Below are positions 28,852 to 38,315 of a stretch of DNA of 64,000 nt, one piece after another; within the stretch, counting starts at the first letter, position 1, and the number at the start of each line of letters is the position of its first letter. The notes beneath the pieces are model-generated. The model did no database searches. It worked only from the letters and a program-made list of their open reading frames with translations, and was not told the origin of the DNA. The translations under genes were made by a program, and so were the position numbers. Origin of the DNA: Pseudomonas sp. GD03919 (GTDB lineage: Bacteria; Pseudomonadota; Gammaproteobacteria; Pseudomonadales; Pseudomonadaceae). The stretch is from the NCBI RefSeq assembly GCF_029814935.1, contig NZ_CP104582.1, positions 4,594,388 to 4,658,387 of the forward strand, written 5' to 3'.

Positions 28852-28867
28852 ACCAACGCGGCGCCCC

Positions 28868-29326
28868 TCACAACGGTTTCCGGAAGCAGCGTACTTGAGC
28901 AACCTCCGTGAATCCAGCCGCCAGGTGCGCCGAGGTGCTTGCGCTGTTGGTAAGTTGAGTGTCGGAGGCGAATTCGGTGCATCCGCGACCACGAGCCCAA
29001 TGCTCGGCGGCTTTTACCAGAGCTACACCTACGCCCTGACGCCGCGCACTTGGCACAACGTACCAACCCTCCAAGAACGCAACGTTGCCGGAGTAGCACT
29101 CCTCCGCATACGGGCGGATCGAAAGCTCGGCAAACCCTAGTGCTTCTCCGTCGGGTGCTACAGCAATGAGGACAGCAGCAGGCCGGGCGACTTTTCCGGA
29201 CAGAAATTCTGCGATCTCTGACTGGTGCTCTTGACATGTGCCATCTGGCCACAGCTCACAGCGCATGCTTAGCCAACTGGCCGAATCGGTAGTTTCAACA
29301 GGCCTGACGAGCGGCGAACTATCCAT
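28868..29326 (-). CDS. aacA7: Aminoglycoside 6'-N-acetyltransferase (AacA7 type), copy 2 from Pc
   Basis: Fourth cassette, encoding the same 152-residue AAC(6') enzyme as 26777-27235 and 30959-31417, 2091 bp from each. I find no base difference in the parts compared. Its position marks the start of the second aacA7-blaVIM-2-aadB unit. The three identical copies give long homology tracts (2-2.6 kb) on which the array could expand or contract by RecA-dependent recombination. Confidence 0.88.
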
Positions 29327-29331
29327 TGGTG

Positions 29332-29390
29332 CCTAACACCTGAGTTAAGCCGCGCCGCGAAGCGGCGTCGGCTTGGACGAATTGTTAGGC
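29332..29390 (-). other. attC: attC of aadB cassette (copy B)
   Basis: Second copy of the ~60-bp aadB attC, 2091 bp from the one at 27241. Confidence 0.9.
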
Positions 29391-29918
29391 CGCATATCGC
29401 GACCTGAAAGCGGCACGCAAGACCTCAACCTTTTCCGCCCCGAGTGAGGTGCATGCGAGCCTGTAGGACTCTATGTGCTTTGTAGGCCAGTCCACTGGTG
29501 GTACTTCATCGGCATAGTAAAAGTAATCCCAGATGATCGCCTCCCAGCTGTTACAACGGACTGGCCGCCCGGCGATGACGCCCTCAGCCGCCTCTGGGCA
29601 CGAGCCCTGCGGAGCCTCCGCGATTTCATACGCTTCGTCTGCCCACCAAGCAGGTTCGCAGTCAAGTAACTCATCCCCGATCTCCGCTAAGAATCCATAG
29701 TCCAACTCCTCCATGACGCGCCCGCCGAGCATTTCAACTATTGCCTCGAGCTCGCCGCGCCTCTCGCCGGGAAACGTCAGATCAATATCATCGTGCTTGC
29801 GTGTTACACGCCCTAGCCGTGCATCGATCGCCCAGCCCCCACCGATCCAGAGCGGCAGATTTCGCTCATCTGCCGCAGCTAGAATTTTGTGTATCAATGT
29901 GACCTGCGTTGTGTCCAT
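29385..29918 (-). CDS. aadB: Aminoglycoside 2''-nucleotidyltransferase ANT(2'')-Ia, copy 1
   Basis: Third cassette from Pc, encoding the same 177-residue ANT(2'')-Ia as at 27294. Complete, with the GGGWAIDARLGRVTRKHDD core intact. It lies between the first blaVIM-2 and the second aacA7, so the order within the repeat unit is aacA7, blaVIM-2, aadB. Confidence 0.95.
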   Translation of the reverse strand: MDTTQVTLIHKILAAADERNLPLWIGGGWAIDARLGRVTRKHDDIDLTFPGERRGELEAIVEMLGGRVMEELDYGFLAEIGDELLDCEPAWWADEAYEIAEAPQGSCPEAAEGVIAGRPVRCNSWEAIIWDYFYYADEVPPVDWPTKHIESYRLACTSLGAEKVEVLRAAFRSRYAA

Positions 29919-29921
29919 GCG

Positions 29922-29993
29922 GCCTAACGCCGAAGTTCAGCCGCCAGAACGGAGCGCAGCGGAGTGATGGTCGGCTGCAACTTCATGTTATGC
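29922..29993 (-). other. attC: attC of blaVIM-2 cassette (copy B)
   Basis: Second 72-bp blaVIM-2 attC, 2091 bp from the one at 27831. Confidence 0.9.
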
Positions 29994-30005
29994 CGCATCT
30001 GCCTG

Positions 30006-30942
<937 letters not shown>

Positions 30943-30958
30943 ACCAACGCGGCGCCCC

Positions 30959-31417
30959 TCACAACGGTTTCCGGAAGCAGCGTACTTGAGCAACCTCCGT
31001 GAATCCAGCCGCCAGGTGCGCCGAGGTGCTTGCGCTGTTGGTAAGTTGAGTGTCGGAGGCGAATTCGGTGCATCCGCGACCACGAGCCCAATGCTCGGCG
31101 GCTTTTACCAGAGCTACACCTACGCCCTGACGCCGCGCACTTGGCACAACGTACCAACCCTCCAAGAACGCAACGTTGCCGGAGTAGCACTCCTCCGCAT
31201 ACGGGCGGATCGAAAGCTCGGCAAACCCTAGTGCTTCTCCGTCGGGTGCTACAGCAATGAGGACAGCAGCAGGCCGGGCGACTTTTCCGGACAGAAATTC
31301 TGCGATCTCTGACTGGTGCTCTTGACATGTGCCATCTGGCCACAGCTCACAGCGCATGCTTAGCCAACTGGCCGAATCGGTAGTTTCAACAGGCCTGACG
31401 AGCGGCGAACTATCCAT
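30959..31417 (-). CDS. aacA7: Aminoglycoside 6'-N-acetyltransferase (AacA7 type), first cassette
   Basis: First cassette after attI1, therefore expected to be the most strongly expressed gene of the array. Encodes the same 152-residue AAC(6') enzyme as the two other copies. Its start at 31417 is only 6-7 bp from the attI1 recombination point (CCTAAC at 31423), so translation may depend on leader sequence in attI1, as known for cassettes without their own ribosome-binding site. Confidence 0.88.
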
Positions 31418-31422
31418 TGGTG

Positions 31423-31490
31423 CCTAACTTTGTTTTAGGGCGACTGCCCTGCTGCGTAACATCGTTGCTGCTCCATAACATCAAACATCG
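31423..31490 (-). other. attI1: attI1 primary recombination site
   Basis: Contains CTAACTTTGTTTTAGGGCGA at the cassette junction, and GCTGCGTAACATCGTTGCTG plus CATAACATCAAAC as the direct-repeat integrase sites DR1 and DR2. Standard attI1, uninterrupted. Confidence 0.93.
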
Positions 31491-31534
31491 ACCCACGGCG
31501 TAACGCGCTTGCTGCTTGGATGCCCGAGGCATAG

Positions 31535-31560
31535 ACTGTACAAAAAAACAGTCATAACAA
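31535..31560 (-). promoter_or_regulatory. Integron P2, inactive form
   Basis: TTGTTA and TACAGT (read on the minus strand) are separated by only 14 bp. Active P2 has a GGG insertion making 17 bp; it is absent here, so P2 should not contribute to cassette expression. Confidence 0.85.
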
Positions 31561-31563
31561 GCC

Positions 31564-32577
31564 ATGAAAACCGCCACTGCGCCGTTACCACCGCTGCGTT
31601 CGGTCAAGGTTCTGGACCAGTTGCGTGAGCGCATACGCTACTTGCATTACAGCTTACGAACCGAACAGGCTTATGTCCACTGGGTTCGTGCCTTCATCCG
31701 TTTCCACGGTGTGCGTCACCCGGCAACCTTGGGCAGCAGCGAAGTCGAGGCATTTCTGTCCTGGCTGGCGAACGAGCGCAAGGTTTCGGTCTCCACGCAT
31801 CGTCAGGCATTGGCGGCCTTGCTGTTCTTCTACGGCAAGGTGCTGTGCACGGATCTGCCCTGGCTTCAGGAGATCGGAAGACCTCGGCCGTCGCGGCGCT
31901 TGCCGGTGGTGCTGACCCCGGATGAAGTGGTTCGCATCCTCGGTTTTCTGGAAGGCGAGCATCGTTTGTTCGCCCAGCTTCTGTATGGAACGGGCATGCG
32001 GATCAGTGAGGGTTTGCAACTGCGGGTCAAGGATCTGGATTTCGATCACGGCACGATCATCGTGCGGGAGGGCAAGGGCTCCAAGGATCGGGCCTTGATG
32101 TTACCCGAGAGCTTGGCACCCAGCCTGCGCGAGCAGCTGTCGCGTGCACGGGCATGGTGGCTGAAGGACCAGGCCGAGGGCCGCAGCGGCGTTGCGCTTC
32201 CCGACGCCCTTGAGCGGAAGTATCCGCGCGCCGGGCATTCCTGGCCGTGGTTCTGGGTTTTTGCGCAGCACACGCATTCGACCGATCCACGGAGCGGTGT
32301 CGTGCGTCGCCATCACATGTATGACCAGACCTTTCAGCGCGCCTTCAAACGTGCCGTAGAACAAGCAGGCATCACGAAGCCCGCCACACCGCACACCCTC
32401 CGCCACTCGTTCGCGACGGCCTTGCTCCGCAGCGGTTACGACATTCGAACCGTGCAGGATCTGCTCGGCCATTCCGACGTCTCTACGACGATGATTTACA
32501 CGCATGTGCTGAAAGTTGGCGGTGCCGGAGTGCGCTCACCGCTTGATGCGCTGCCGCCCCTCACTAGTGAGAGGTAG
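31564..32577 (+). CDS. intI1: Class 1 integron integrase IntI1
   Basis: A 337-residue tyrosine recombinase that inserts and excises cassettes at attI1 and attC. Catalytic residues can be read: Arg in [19 protein letters not shown], His and Arg in [17 protein letters not shown], His in [10 protein letters not shown] and the nucleophile Tyr in MIYTHV. Residues 32 and 39 are Arg and His (R32_H39), the variant linked to PcW and to higher recombination activity. Full length. The coding sequence contains the cassette promoter Pc on the opposite strand. Confidence 0.98.
31651..31679 (-). promoter_or_regulatory. Pc: Integron cassette promoter, weak variant PcW
   Basis: On the minus strand TGGACA (31679-31674), 17-bp spacer, TAAGCT (31656-31651). 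This is the PcW version, the weakest of the common Pc variants. It drives the cassettes toward the left. Confidence 0.93.
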
Positions 32578-32754
32578 GGCAGCGCAAGTCAATCCTGGCG
32601 GATTCACTACCCCTGCGCGAAGGCCATCGGTGCCGCATCGAACGGCCGGTTGCGGAAAGTCCTCCCTGCGTCCGCTGATGGCCGGCAGCAGCCCGTCGTT
32701 GCCTGATGGATCCAACCCCTCCGCTGCTATAGTGCAGTCGGCTTCTGACGTTCA

Positions 32755-32779
32755 GTGCAGCCGTCTTCTGAAAACGACA
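32755..32779. repeat. IRi: Class 1 integron outer end IRi
   Basis: GTGCAGCCGTCTTCTGAAAA followed by CGACA; read inward it is the 25-bp Tn402-type IRi beginning TGTCGTTTTCAGAAG. It ends the 5'-conserved segment. The next five bases, ACGGC, would be one half of the target duplication; the other half is lost with the outer IRt. Confidence 0.95.
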
Positions 32780-33014
32780 ACGGCCCTATCCAGACGCACG
32801 GGAGCCGGTTTTCAGGGTGTACGGATAGGGTATACCGCAACTGAACATCAGGCGAGCGGCCCACTCTGCGTCAGAGTGCGGCCGACTTCACCGGCTCCTG
32901 ACACGTTCGTGTCAACCTCTATGACTTCAGCCTAACAGGCCCACCCTTAGCGTATGATTTTCCGTTCTCTCTATTCCCCCTATCAGGTCGAGTCAGCAGC
33001 GAAGGAAAAAGAGC
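32780..33014. other. Remnant of the transposon hit by the integron (possible res site)
   Basis: 235 bp from IRi to the small ORF. It contains inverted motifs (CCCTATCC near 32785, GGATAGGGTATACC near 32822, and TGACAC-GTTC-GTGTCA near 32899) of the kind found in resolvase recombination sites, the favoured targets of Tn402-type integrons. It then runs into a Tn3-type end at 32946-32980. No coding sequence is visible. Confidence 0.5.
32946..32980. repeat. Tn3-family-like terminal inverted repeat (right)
   Basis: Reads inward on the minus strand as GGGGGAATAGAGAGAACGGA then AAATCATACGCTAAG. GGGG, ACGGAAAAT and ACGCTAAG are the conserved blocks of Tn3-family ends, but the rest differs from the left end at 18259, and the flanking pentamers (ATATC left; CTATC or TATCA right) do not match exactly. 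The two ends may be from different transposons. Confidence 0.6.
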
Positions 33015-33131
33015 ATGCTACTACTAGGTGCTGAAGCACTGGGAATGACCCACAACCAATGCCTGTATCGAGCTGAGCTACTGAGCATCGATCATCTATC
33101 GCTGGTGTTTGCCGAATCCAGCCAACGTTAG
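33015..33131 (+). CDS. Possible 38-residue small protein
   Basis: ATG at 33015 follows a good ribosome-binding site (AAGGA, 9 bp upstream) and is open for 38 codons, starting MLLLGAEALGMTHNQCLYRA. It lies between the Tn3-type end and tnsC, facing the tns operon. I recognise no family. It could also be the truncated 5' end of a longer gene. Confidence 0.3.
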   Translation: MLLLGAEALGMTHNQCLYRAELLSIDHLSLVFAESSQR

Positions 33132-33337
33132 AACTCCACACACAAACTTCAGATTATCACTGTGTAGCAAGAACGCCCCTACACAGTAAGGGTCGCATAG
33201 ATTCTAATCAGCTCTCTTGGCGAACACACTGGTAACCAACAGCGTCCTAGCCGGATGCTGGGGCTCCTGCCCTCACTACCCTGACCAAGTAACTGGGCGC
33301 TTCTAGTTCGCGCACGGAGAGTAGCTGCAACCCGAAC

Positions 33338-34687
33338 TTATTTTGGCTTCTTCGGTTTAGGCGGAGAGCTTGTAGACTCGACAAATTGGTGAAAGGCGCT
33401 GGTCAAATCCTCGACTGACGCCTTTGGCAAGCGAGGAGCACGAGGAGCCTTGGTCGACAGAGTAGTTTTCGAAGTGGCCTTCTCAATGTGATCCATAGCT
33501 GCCCGCTCGCTTTCATTAAGGGCTGAATCAAAGACTTTGGCTACGACACGGTTATCTCGATCTGCGCGGGCAAATGCCACAATGTTGGATCGGACGGTTA
33601 CGGGAAGCTCAAACGGACAACGAAGATCTAACCGGCCACCTGTCCTACGATTCTGCAGCGCTTGTAGCTGCAGTTCCTCCACATCCTCCCGATTCGCCGC
33701 ATATGCGACGGAGCGATATGCCTGGCTAATGTCTGACAGAGTCAGGGACTCACGTCCGGAGCTACGCGCTTCGATGTAGGCGTGCTTTATAAGTTGAACA
33801 ACGAGCCGCTTGATTCCAAACGTAGACTTATAAATTTCGTGAGCGAGGTCATCAATTGATCCAGATATGTGGCCGCCCGACACCCTAACGCATTCAACAA
33901 TGTAATTCCTCCACCCAGAGCTCTCTGGATCATCGGGTAGCATGATCCTCGGCTCCGAAAGCAGGCGCTGCTTGTCTTCGCTGTTGCGACCCAAAAGCTT
34001 GTGCAAAAGACTGTAGTTGGAGACAAACACCATCGGAGGGCCAATCGCGGCCAACGTTAACAAGATGTCTGTGACTCGTGAAACACCCTGCCCAGCGTTG
34101 ATGTGCTGAGTTTCTTCTAGAAGGAGTAGCGATACACCATCTCTATTTGCCCGACGGCGGCACTCGACGAGTAATTTAGCAACGTTATGGCTAGTTGACC
34201 TTTGATCACCCAAAACAAAGTCCGCCAACATCTGCCTACCGCCAGCTTTGCCCCTGGCGCTCGCATACCAGTGAGAGGTCAACTTCAAGCTTCCCTCAAA
34301 ATGGTTGCAGGCGAGGTCTACAGGTGGAGGCAAAACCTTCCGCAGAGCTGCTATGGTCTGGGTCTTACCTATTCCGGCTAGGCCCGTCAGGCAGATAGGA
34401 GCGACTTCCACGTCAGGGGGGTTATAAATTCGAGAAATGTATTCCACTTCACTCGAAAATAGTCTCTGGCTGTGCAGCGACGCCTTCGTTGCCATTTCCT
34501 TGATGAACGCTAGGGAAAAATCATTGGGTAGATAAATTTCCTTAAGAGCACCTTCGAGTGCTTCGGCAGCGACCAAAACGTCCTTGCCACCTAAATCTCT
34601 AACAGCACCGGGCTTTACAGTTACTCGCTCGCGAATACGCTCGACATCCAAGCAGCCGTCAAAACGGGTATTGATGACCTCGTTCAC
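33338..34687 (-). CDS. tnsC: Tn7-like transposition ATPase TnsC
   Basis: A 449-residue AAA+ ATPase that connects target selectors to the TnsAB transposase and marks the target. Walker A is GLAGIGKT (residues 102-109). The Walker B region reads SLLLLEETQHINAG (about 186-199), with Glu-Glu where Asp-Glu is usual. The arginine-rich sensor region and a ~100-residue C-terminal tail (QNRRTGGRLDLRCPFELPVT) follow; such tails contact TnsA and TnsB in Tn7-like systems. It overlaps tnsB by 4 bp (ATGA). Family assignment is from the motifs and operon order. About 200 bp of non-coding DNA follow its stop. Confidence 0.88.
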   Translation of the reverse strand: MNEVINTRFDGCLDVERIRERVTVKPGAVRDLGGKDVLVAAEALEGALKEIYLPNDFSLAFIKEMATKASLHSQRLFSSEVEYISRIYNPPDVEVAPICLTGLAGIGKTQTIAALRKVLPPPVDLACNHFEGSLKLTSHWYASARGKAGGRQMLADFVLGDQRSTSHNVAKLLVECRRRANRDGVSLLLLEETQHINAGQGVSRVTDILLTLAAIGPPMVFVSNYSLLHKLLGRNSEDKQRLLSEPRIMLPDDPESSGWRNYIVECVRVSGGHISGSIDDLAHEIYKSTFGIKRLVVQLIKHAYIEARSSGRESLTLSDISQAYRSVAYAANREDVEELQLQALQNRRTGGRLDLRCPFELPVTVRSNIVAFARADRDNRVVAKVFDSALNESERAAMDHIEKATSKTTLSTKAPRAPRLPKASVEDLTSAFHQFVESTSSPPKPKKPK

Positions 34688-36690
34688 TTTGCCTTTCCTC
34701 TGAGGCGGTTGAAATCAGCCGTATCCCGCAGCGCCGCACCACCTTTAGAGGGTCGGCCTAGCTTTCGCTGACCGCTGTCCCATTCCTCTCCGGTTTCTCT
34801 CTCGAATCGATCCCTAAATTCCTGTTGAATCGCCGGCCTTTCATGTCGAAGATCTGCCGCAACTGCACGACGCATCTTGTCGATTTCTTTCAGATCATGC
34901 AGTGAAATATCGACACTACTTTCCGGTGTACTTGCAGGACGAATAAAGTCCAATTCGTATAGCAAACCTTCTACCTCGACCCAAATATGTCGCACGCACA
35001 TCGTTAGTGCGAATGCAGAAACAGAAACTGTACCATTTCTGGCAATACGATCGAACACTCGGGTGTTTACTAGCGCCTGAGATCTATATTTACGACCATA
35101 AAAATATACGGCATCTTTTTTAATTGTAGCAGGATGCTCGGTTAGAAATAACCTAACAGCTCTATCATATGGCATACCAATAGCACTATTTCGACCGCGA
35201 CTATCGAGATAGCACCAAATATTGTGAGGTGTAGGTTTGAAACCTGTCAGTAACATTTCCTCCGTCATCCGCATAGCCGCATCAGAGCTATGATTATCAG
35301 ATAGTACACGCATGATCTCACGTCGAGCCATCTGTACGAAGTTCAACTTACTGTGAACATAGCTTGGCTGATCTAGCGTCTTCTTATCCCGTGGATGAGA
35401 CGACTCCACAGTTGCCTTGGACTGTCCTGAAAAGGAAGGAGTTAACTCAAGACTTCCAAGCCAGCGTATTTCCGACGTGCAGTCGTAGCCAGCTCCAGGC
35501 CCTCTATCGAAAACGATACTACCGGAGAGTCCTATACTCGGCCACTCACCAGGCTTTATCACCAACCCAAATAATTCGCCAAACTTCACCTTATCAATAG
35601 CCATTGAAAACAGGGCCATCCTATAGGCTTCCATGTTTTCTCGACCCTCTGAAAAGCCGATGCCCAGTATGGCTCCCGATAGGCCACAAACCGCACGCAC
35701 TACGCAGAATCCATCCACTGCACTGCCTTCAGTGATACCTGAAAGCTTTTCAGAGAGATTATAGCCATCGAACTCTACACGCTGATTCAAGTTAGTCAGG
35801 CTCTCAGCAAAGCTACCCTCTGATCCGGCTTGAGCTCTCGCTATATGGGGCCCTTTTAACTCATAGGCGAGCGCTTTCGGATTGATAAGTTTGCGTACCC
35901 AATATTTGAACTGCGTAATCGAAGGAAAAGGTTTTCCATCAGGATGAATGAAAGACTTTGAATCCCCCCTTGTTACGACGGTGCAGCCAAACTCTTTGGT
36001 TAATACATCACTATAAAGCCTTTCTTGGCTGCCATACGCCGATCTAAACCTCAAGAACCCTGAAAGAATCTTCTCTTTCATTTCAGCAGTGCATGGATAC
36101 CCAGAACTTCGTCCTTTCGGAGAAGGCCTGCCTAATTTCCTTGAATTCGTATGGGCCTCGCGGTTCCAGCCGCCAATACGGTGAAGCGGAGGCATTAACG
36201 CCCATTTATTAAAACCAAAAACTATATAACTATAGAACCACAGCCTAAGCCTCCTCGCATTCTGCTGTGGAATAGATTTCTTGGCGTGAGCATTGATAAT
36301 AGCATTGGGATTATCGCTACTAATTACAATCAGATAATTAGCTATCAACTCCGAAATAGCCATATATCTACGATCTACCTTCTGGCTATAACTTTCCTTC
36401 GTGGAGATTCTACGGCGCTCCAAGTGAGAGACAGAATAACCTTGAATAGGTCCTAACCACGGCGGGTAGTCATCTCGCGCGTCTTCAACCAAAAAACCCT
36501 GTTCAAGACCTTCCTCAAAATCAATCCTAGAAACTGTAATAAGCTCTACACTCACATCTTCGTTTTCATTGGCAAACAAGACAAGCCTGACTCGGTTTCG
36601 ATCAGAGTCGCTATTAAGAAAATGATAAGCTTGTCCTTGATCAAAACACTTGAAACCCTGAGGCGCGACAATTCGCGCTCCTAGCATCAT
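34684..36690 (-). CDS. tnsB: Tn7-like transposase TnsB
   Basis: A 668-residue DDE (retroviral integrase-like) transposase that binds the element ends and performs 3' cleavage and strand transfer. The triad can be placed at about Asp308 (VEFDGYNL), Asp395 (IVFDRGPG) and Glu429 (KATVESSHPR). The N-terminal ~280 residues hold the end-binding HTH domains, and the C-terminus (SGQRKLGRPSKGGAALRDTA) is basic, as expected for the TnsC-contacting tail. It overlaps tnsA and tnsC by 4 bp each. GC content is about 45%, far below the glmS-side genes. Confidence 0.9.
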   Translation of the reverse strand: MMLGARIVAPQGFKCFDQGQAYHFLNSDSDRNRVRLVLFANENEDVSVELITVSRIDFEEGLEQGFLVEDARDDYPPWLGPIQGYSVSHLERRRISTKESYSQKVDRRYMAISELIANYLIVISSDNPNAIINAHAKKSIPQQNARRLRLWFYSYIVFGFNKWALMPPLHRIGGWNREAHTNSRKLGRPSPKGRSSGYPCTAEMKEKILSGFLRFRSAYGSQERLYSDVLTKEFGCTVVTRGDSKSFIHPDGKPFPSITQFKYWVRKLINPKALAYELKGPHIARAQAGSEGSFAESLTNLNQRVEFDGYNLSEKLSGITEGSAVDGFCVVRAVCGLSGAILGIGFSEGRENMEAYRMALFSMAIDKVKFGELFGLVIKPGEWPSIGLSGSIVFDRGPGAGYDCTSEIRWLGSLELTPSFSGQSKATVESSHPRDKKTLDQPSYVHSKLNFVQMARREIMRVLSDNHSSDAAMRMTEEMLLTGFKPTPHNIWCYLDSRGRNSAIGMPYDRAVRLFLTEHPATIKKDAVYFYGRKYRSQALVNTRVFDRIARNGTVSVSAFALTMCVRHIWVEVEGLLYELDFIRPASTPESSVDISLHDLKEIDKMRRAVAADLRHERPAIQQEFRDRFERETGEEWDSGQRKLGRPSKGGAALRDTADFNRLRGKAK

Positions 36691-37649
36691 GCTTCAAACT
36701 CCACGAACAGGCTGCCATATACTGACAGTAGGTCTTGTTCTGATGGTTTGAGCGGATGATCTATTAGTATTGGCTCGAAGAAATTTATCGATAATTTCCG
36801 ACTCCAAATATCCTGATAGATCGCTGCAATAAACTGATCACGACACCCCCAACGAGCACCGTACTGAAGAGCCACATGTGCCAGCGGTATCCCATTCGCA
36901 AAAGCTTCCTGTAGCGAGCAACTAAAATCCGACATTACGGTAGAATCGTGCGTTACTGAGAGTTCGTGCATACTAAAGAGTAGATCCAGATTAGCTATGA
37001 CTACCGGATCAATCATATCTAAGGAGACTTGAACCGTCCTTATTCCTGCGCTAGCGTAATACTCCAACTCAAGCTTGGCTCTGAGTTGAGCATGATCTCT
37101 ATCTTTCTTCTGCTGAATTGGGCTCTTGGCGCTTGAGAGCCGTCTTTCCGAAAAAGCATTTCTTACATCCTTCACAGACCAATTCACGGCATAAGGCATC
37201 CCCGTGTGGCTAGCCATAAAGAGCAGAAGATCCCCTTGATAGGGAAATGGTACTTTCTTACGCTCGCCACTGGAGTTAGTAACTACAATCTCGTGATGCT
37301 TGAATCCAATCTGCGTTGCAATTTCTAGCGTTCCACGCAATGGCGGTGGAAATGTACCAACTGTCAAAGGGTGACCATGTAAAGGATGAATCGTCGTTAC
37401 GGGCGACAACATTTTTTGTTCGTGAATATCAATAAGTTCAGGATGATAAAGCGCGAGCTGAGCGAACACTCGCTCAGGGGTGGACAAAACATGTAGCGTT
37501 CTCCCAAGTTTCCGGCTGTTCAGCCGACTTATACGAGAACCCTTTGGCGCTTCACGAGTAACAGCCAGTGTGGAAGGCGTATAGATTTCCCCCCACCTAA
37601 AGCGGCCTTGCCGGCTTACTATCAGCTCAAATCTCTGCTGAGGGGTCAT
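36687..37649 (-). CDS. tnsA: Tn7-like endonuclease TnsA
   Basis: A 320-residue protein in the TnsA position, somewhat longer than the 273 residues of Tn7 TnsA. TnsA has a restriction-enzyme-like fold and cuts the 5' ends, allowing cut-and-paste rather than replicative movement. The core can be read as a Glu around residue 59 (TPERVFAQLALYHPEL), HEQKMLSP (about 76-83), Asp140 in PYQGDLLLFM and Lys160 in NWSVKD. The C-terminal part (LAHVALQYGARWGCRDQFIA) is a winged-helix-like domain. It is first of the tnsABC operon, nearest the right end, as in Tn7. Confidence 0.85.
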   Translation of the reverse strand: MTPQQRFELIVSRQGRFRWGEIYTPSTLAVTREAPKGSRISRLNSRKLGRTLHVLSTPERVFAQLALYHPELIDIHEQKMLSPVTTIHPLHGHPLTVGTFPPPLRGTLEIATQIGFKHHEIVVTNSSGERKKVPFPYQGDLLLFMASHTGMPYAVNWSVKDVRNAFSERRLSSAKSPIQQKKDRDHAQLRAKLELEYYASAGIRTVQVSLDMIDPVVIANLDLLFSMHELSVTHDSTVMSDFSCSLQEAFANGIPLAHVALQYGARWGCRDQFIAAIYQDIWSRKLSINFFEPILIDHPLKPSEQDLLSVYGSLFVEFEA

Positions 37650-37869
37650 CCCTTAAATTCCAATGTCATCGGGCTGTTCAACGCGCTAGTCATTTTCAAA
37701 AATGGCTATAGACGGCGCGAAACCATTTATCCGAGGTGGGCATTCTTAAGCCTCGCCATTCACGATCAAAACTTTTCTAAGGATGAGCGAGAACATACGA
37801 GGCTTGACGCCCCGCACTGAGCGGATAGACAATGGAAAGGTCAGGCAGTCAAATCTGACGTTTCCACGG

Positions 37870-37896
37870 AGGCCCAAGGTCGCACTTGGGCCTTTG
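37870..37896 (+). terminator. Hairpin upstream of tnsA, terminator-like
   Basis: 9-bp stem AGGCCCAAG/CTTGGGCCT with a 6-base loop followed by TTTG. It would stop plus-strand transcription; no plus-strand gene precedes it, so it may insulate the tns promoter. Confidence 0.5.
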
Positions 37897-38191
37897 TCTA
37901 TCTAGCTTTTGGCTCTCCTTGATTGGCTAGATGTCACATATTCACTTCTTCCTCTCAAACCAACCAACGTACCCCTCGTCGCCCACAAGAGTGGCTGATT
38001 CCTAGGATTTTATATGTCCTAGAAGTTCTAATCTCGCGTGAGAGCGGGGCATGTTAACGCCGGAAAAAGTAGGCTGACAACAAAAAAATGGCGAAAAAAT
38101 CCGCCTCCGGAGGCGGATTTGCACGCAATTTTACGCAATTTTTTTAAAAACACACTGTTACTAGGTGGTTTGGAGAATTAGGAATTTAGAC

Positions 38192-38213
38192 AGTCTACGG
38201 TTTACCGTAGACT
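38192..38213. promoter_or_regulatory. Inverted repeat before tnsD, possible operator
   Basis: AGTCTACGGT-TT-ACCGTAGACT, perfect 10-bp arms with 2-bp spacer, followed by AT-rich DNA (TTATAAC). About 100 bp upstream of the chosen tnsD start. Confidence 0.45.
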
Positions 38214-38315
38214 TTATAACAAAAAATAGTGACACTAAATTTTCTTATCTCCTCAAGTTATCTCAAGAGCATAGACGTACTACTATCCTCATTGCTTTGG
38301 AAAGGTGAGCGGCTT

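Larger units (their letters stand above)
37650..38315. promoter_or_regulatory. Divergent control region of tnsABC and tnsD with three hairpins
   Basis: About 665 bp between the divergent tnsA and tnsD genes. It contains a terminator-like hairpin at 37870-37896 (AGGCCCAAG...CTTGGGCCT then TTTG), a perfect 24-bp palindrome at 38097-38120 (AAATCCGCCTCC and its complement), and a 10-bp-arm inverted repeat at 38192-38213 (AGTCTACGGT-TT-ACCGTAGACT) close to the tnsD start. The last is well placed for an operator. No open frame is convincing. Confidence 0.6.
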
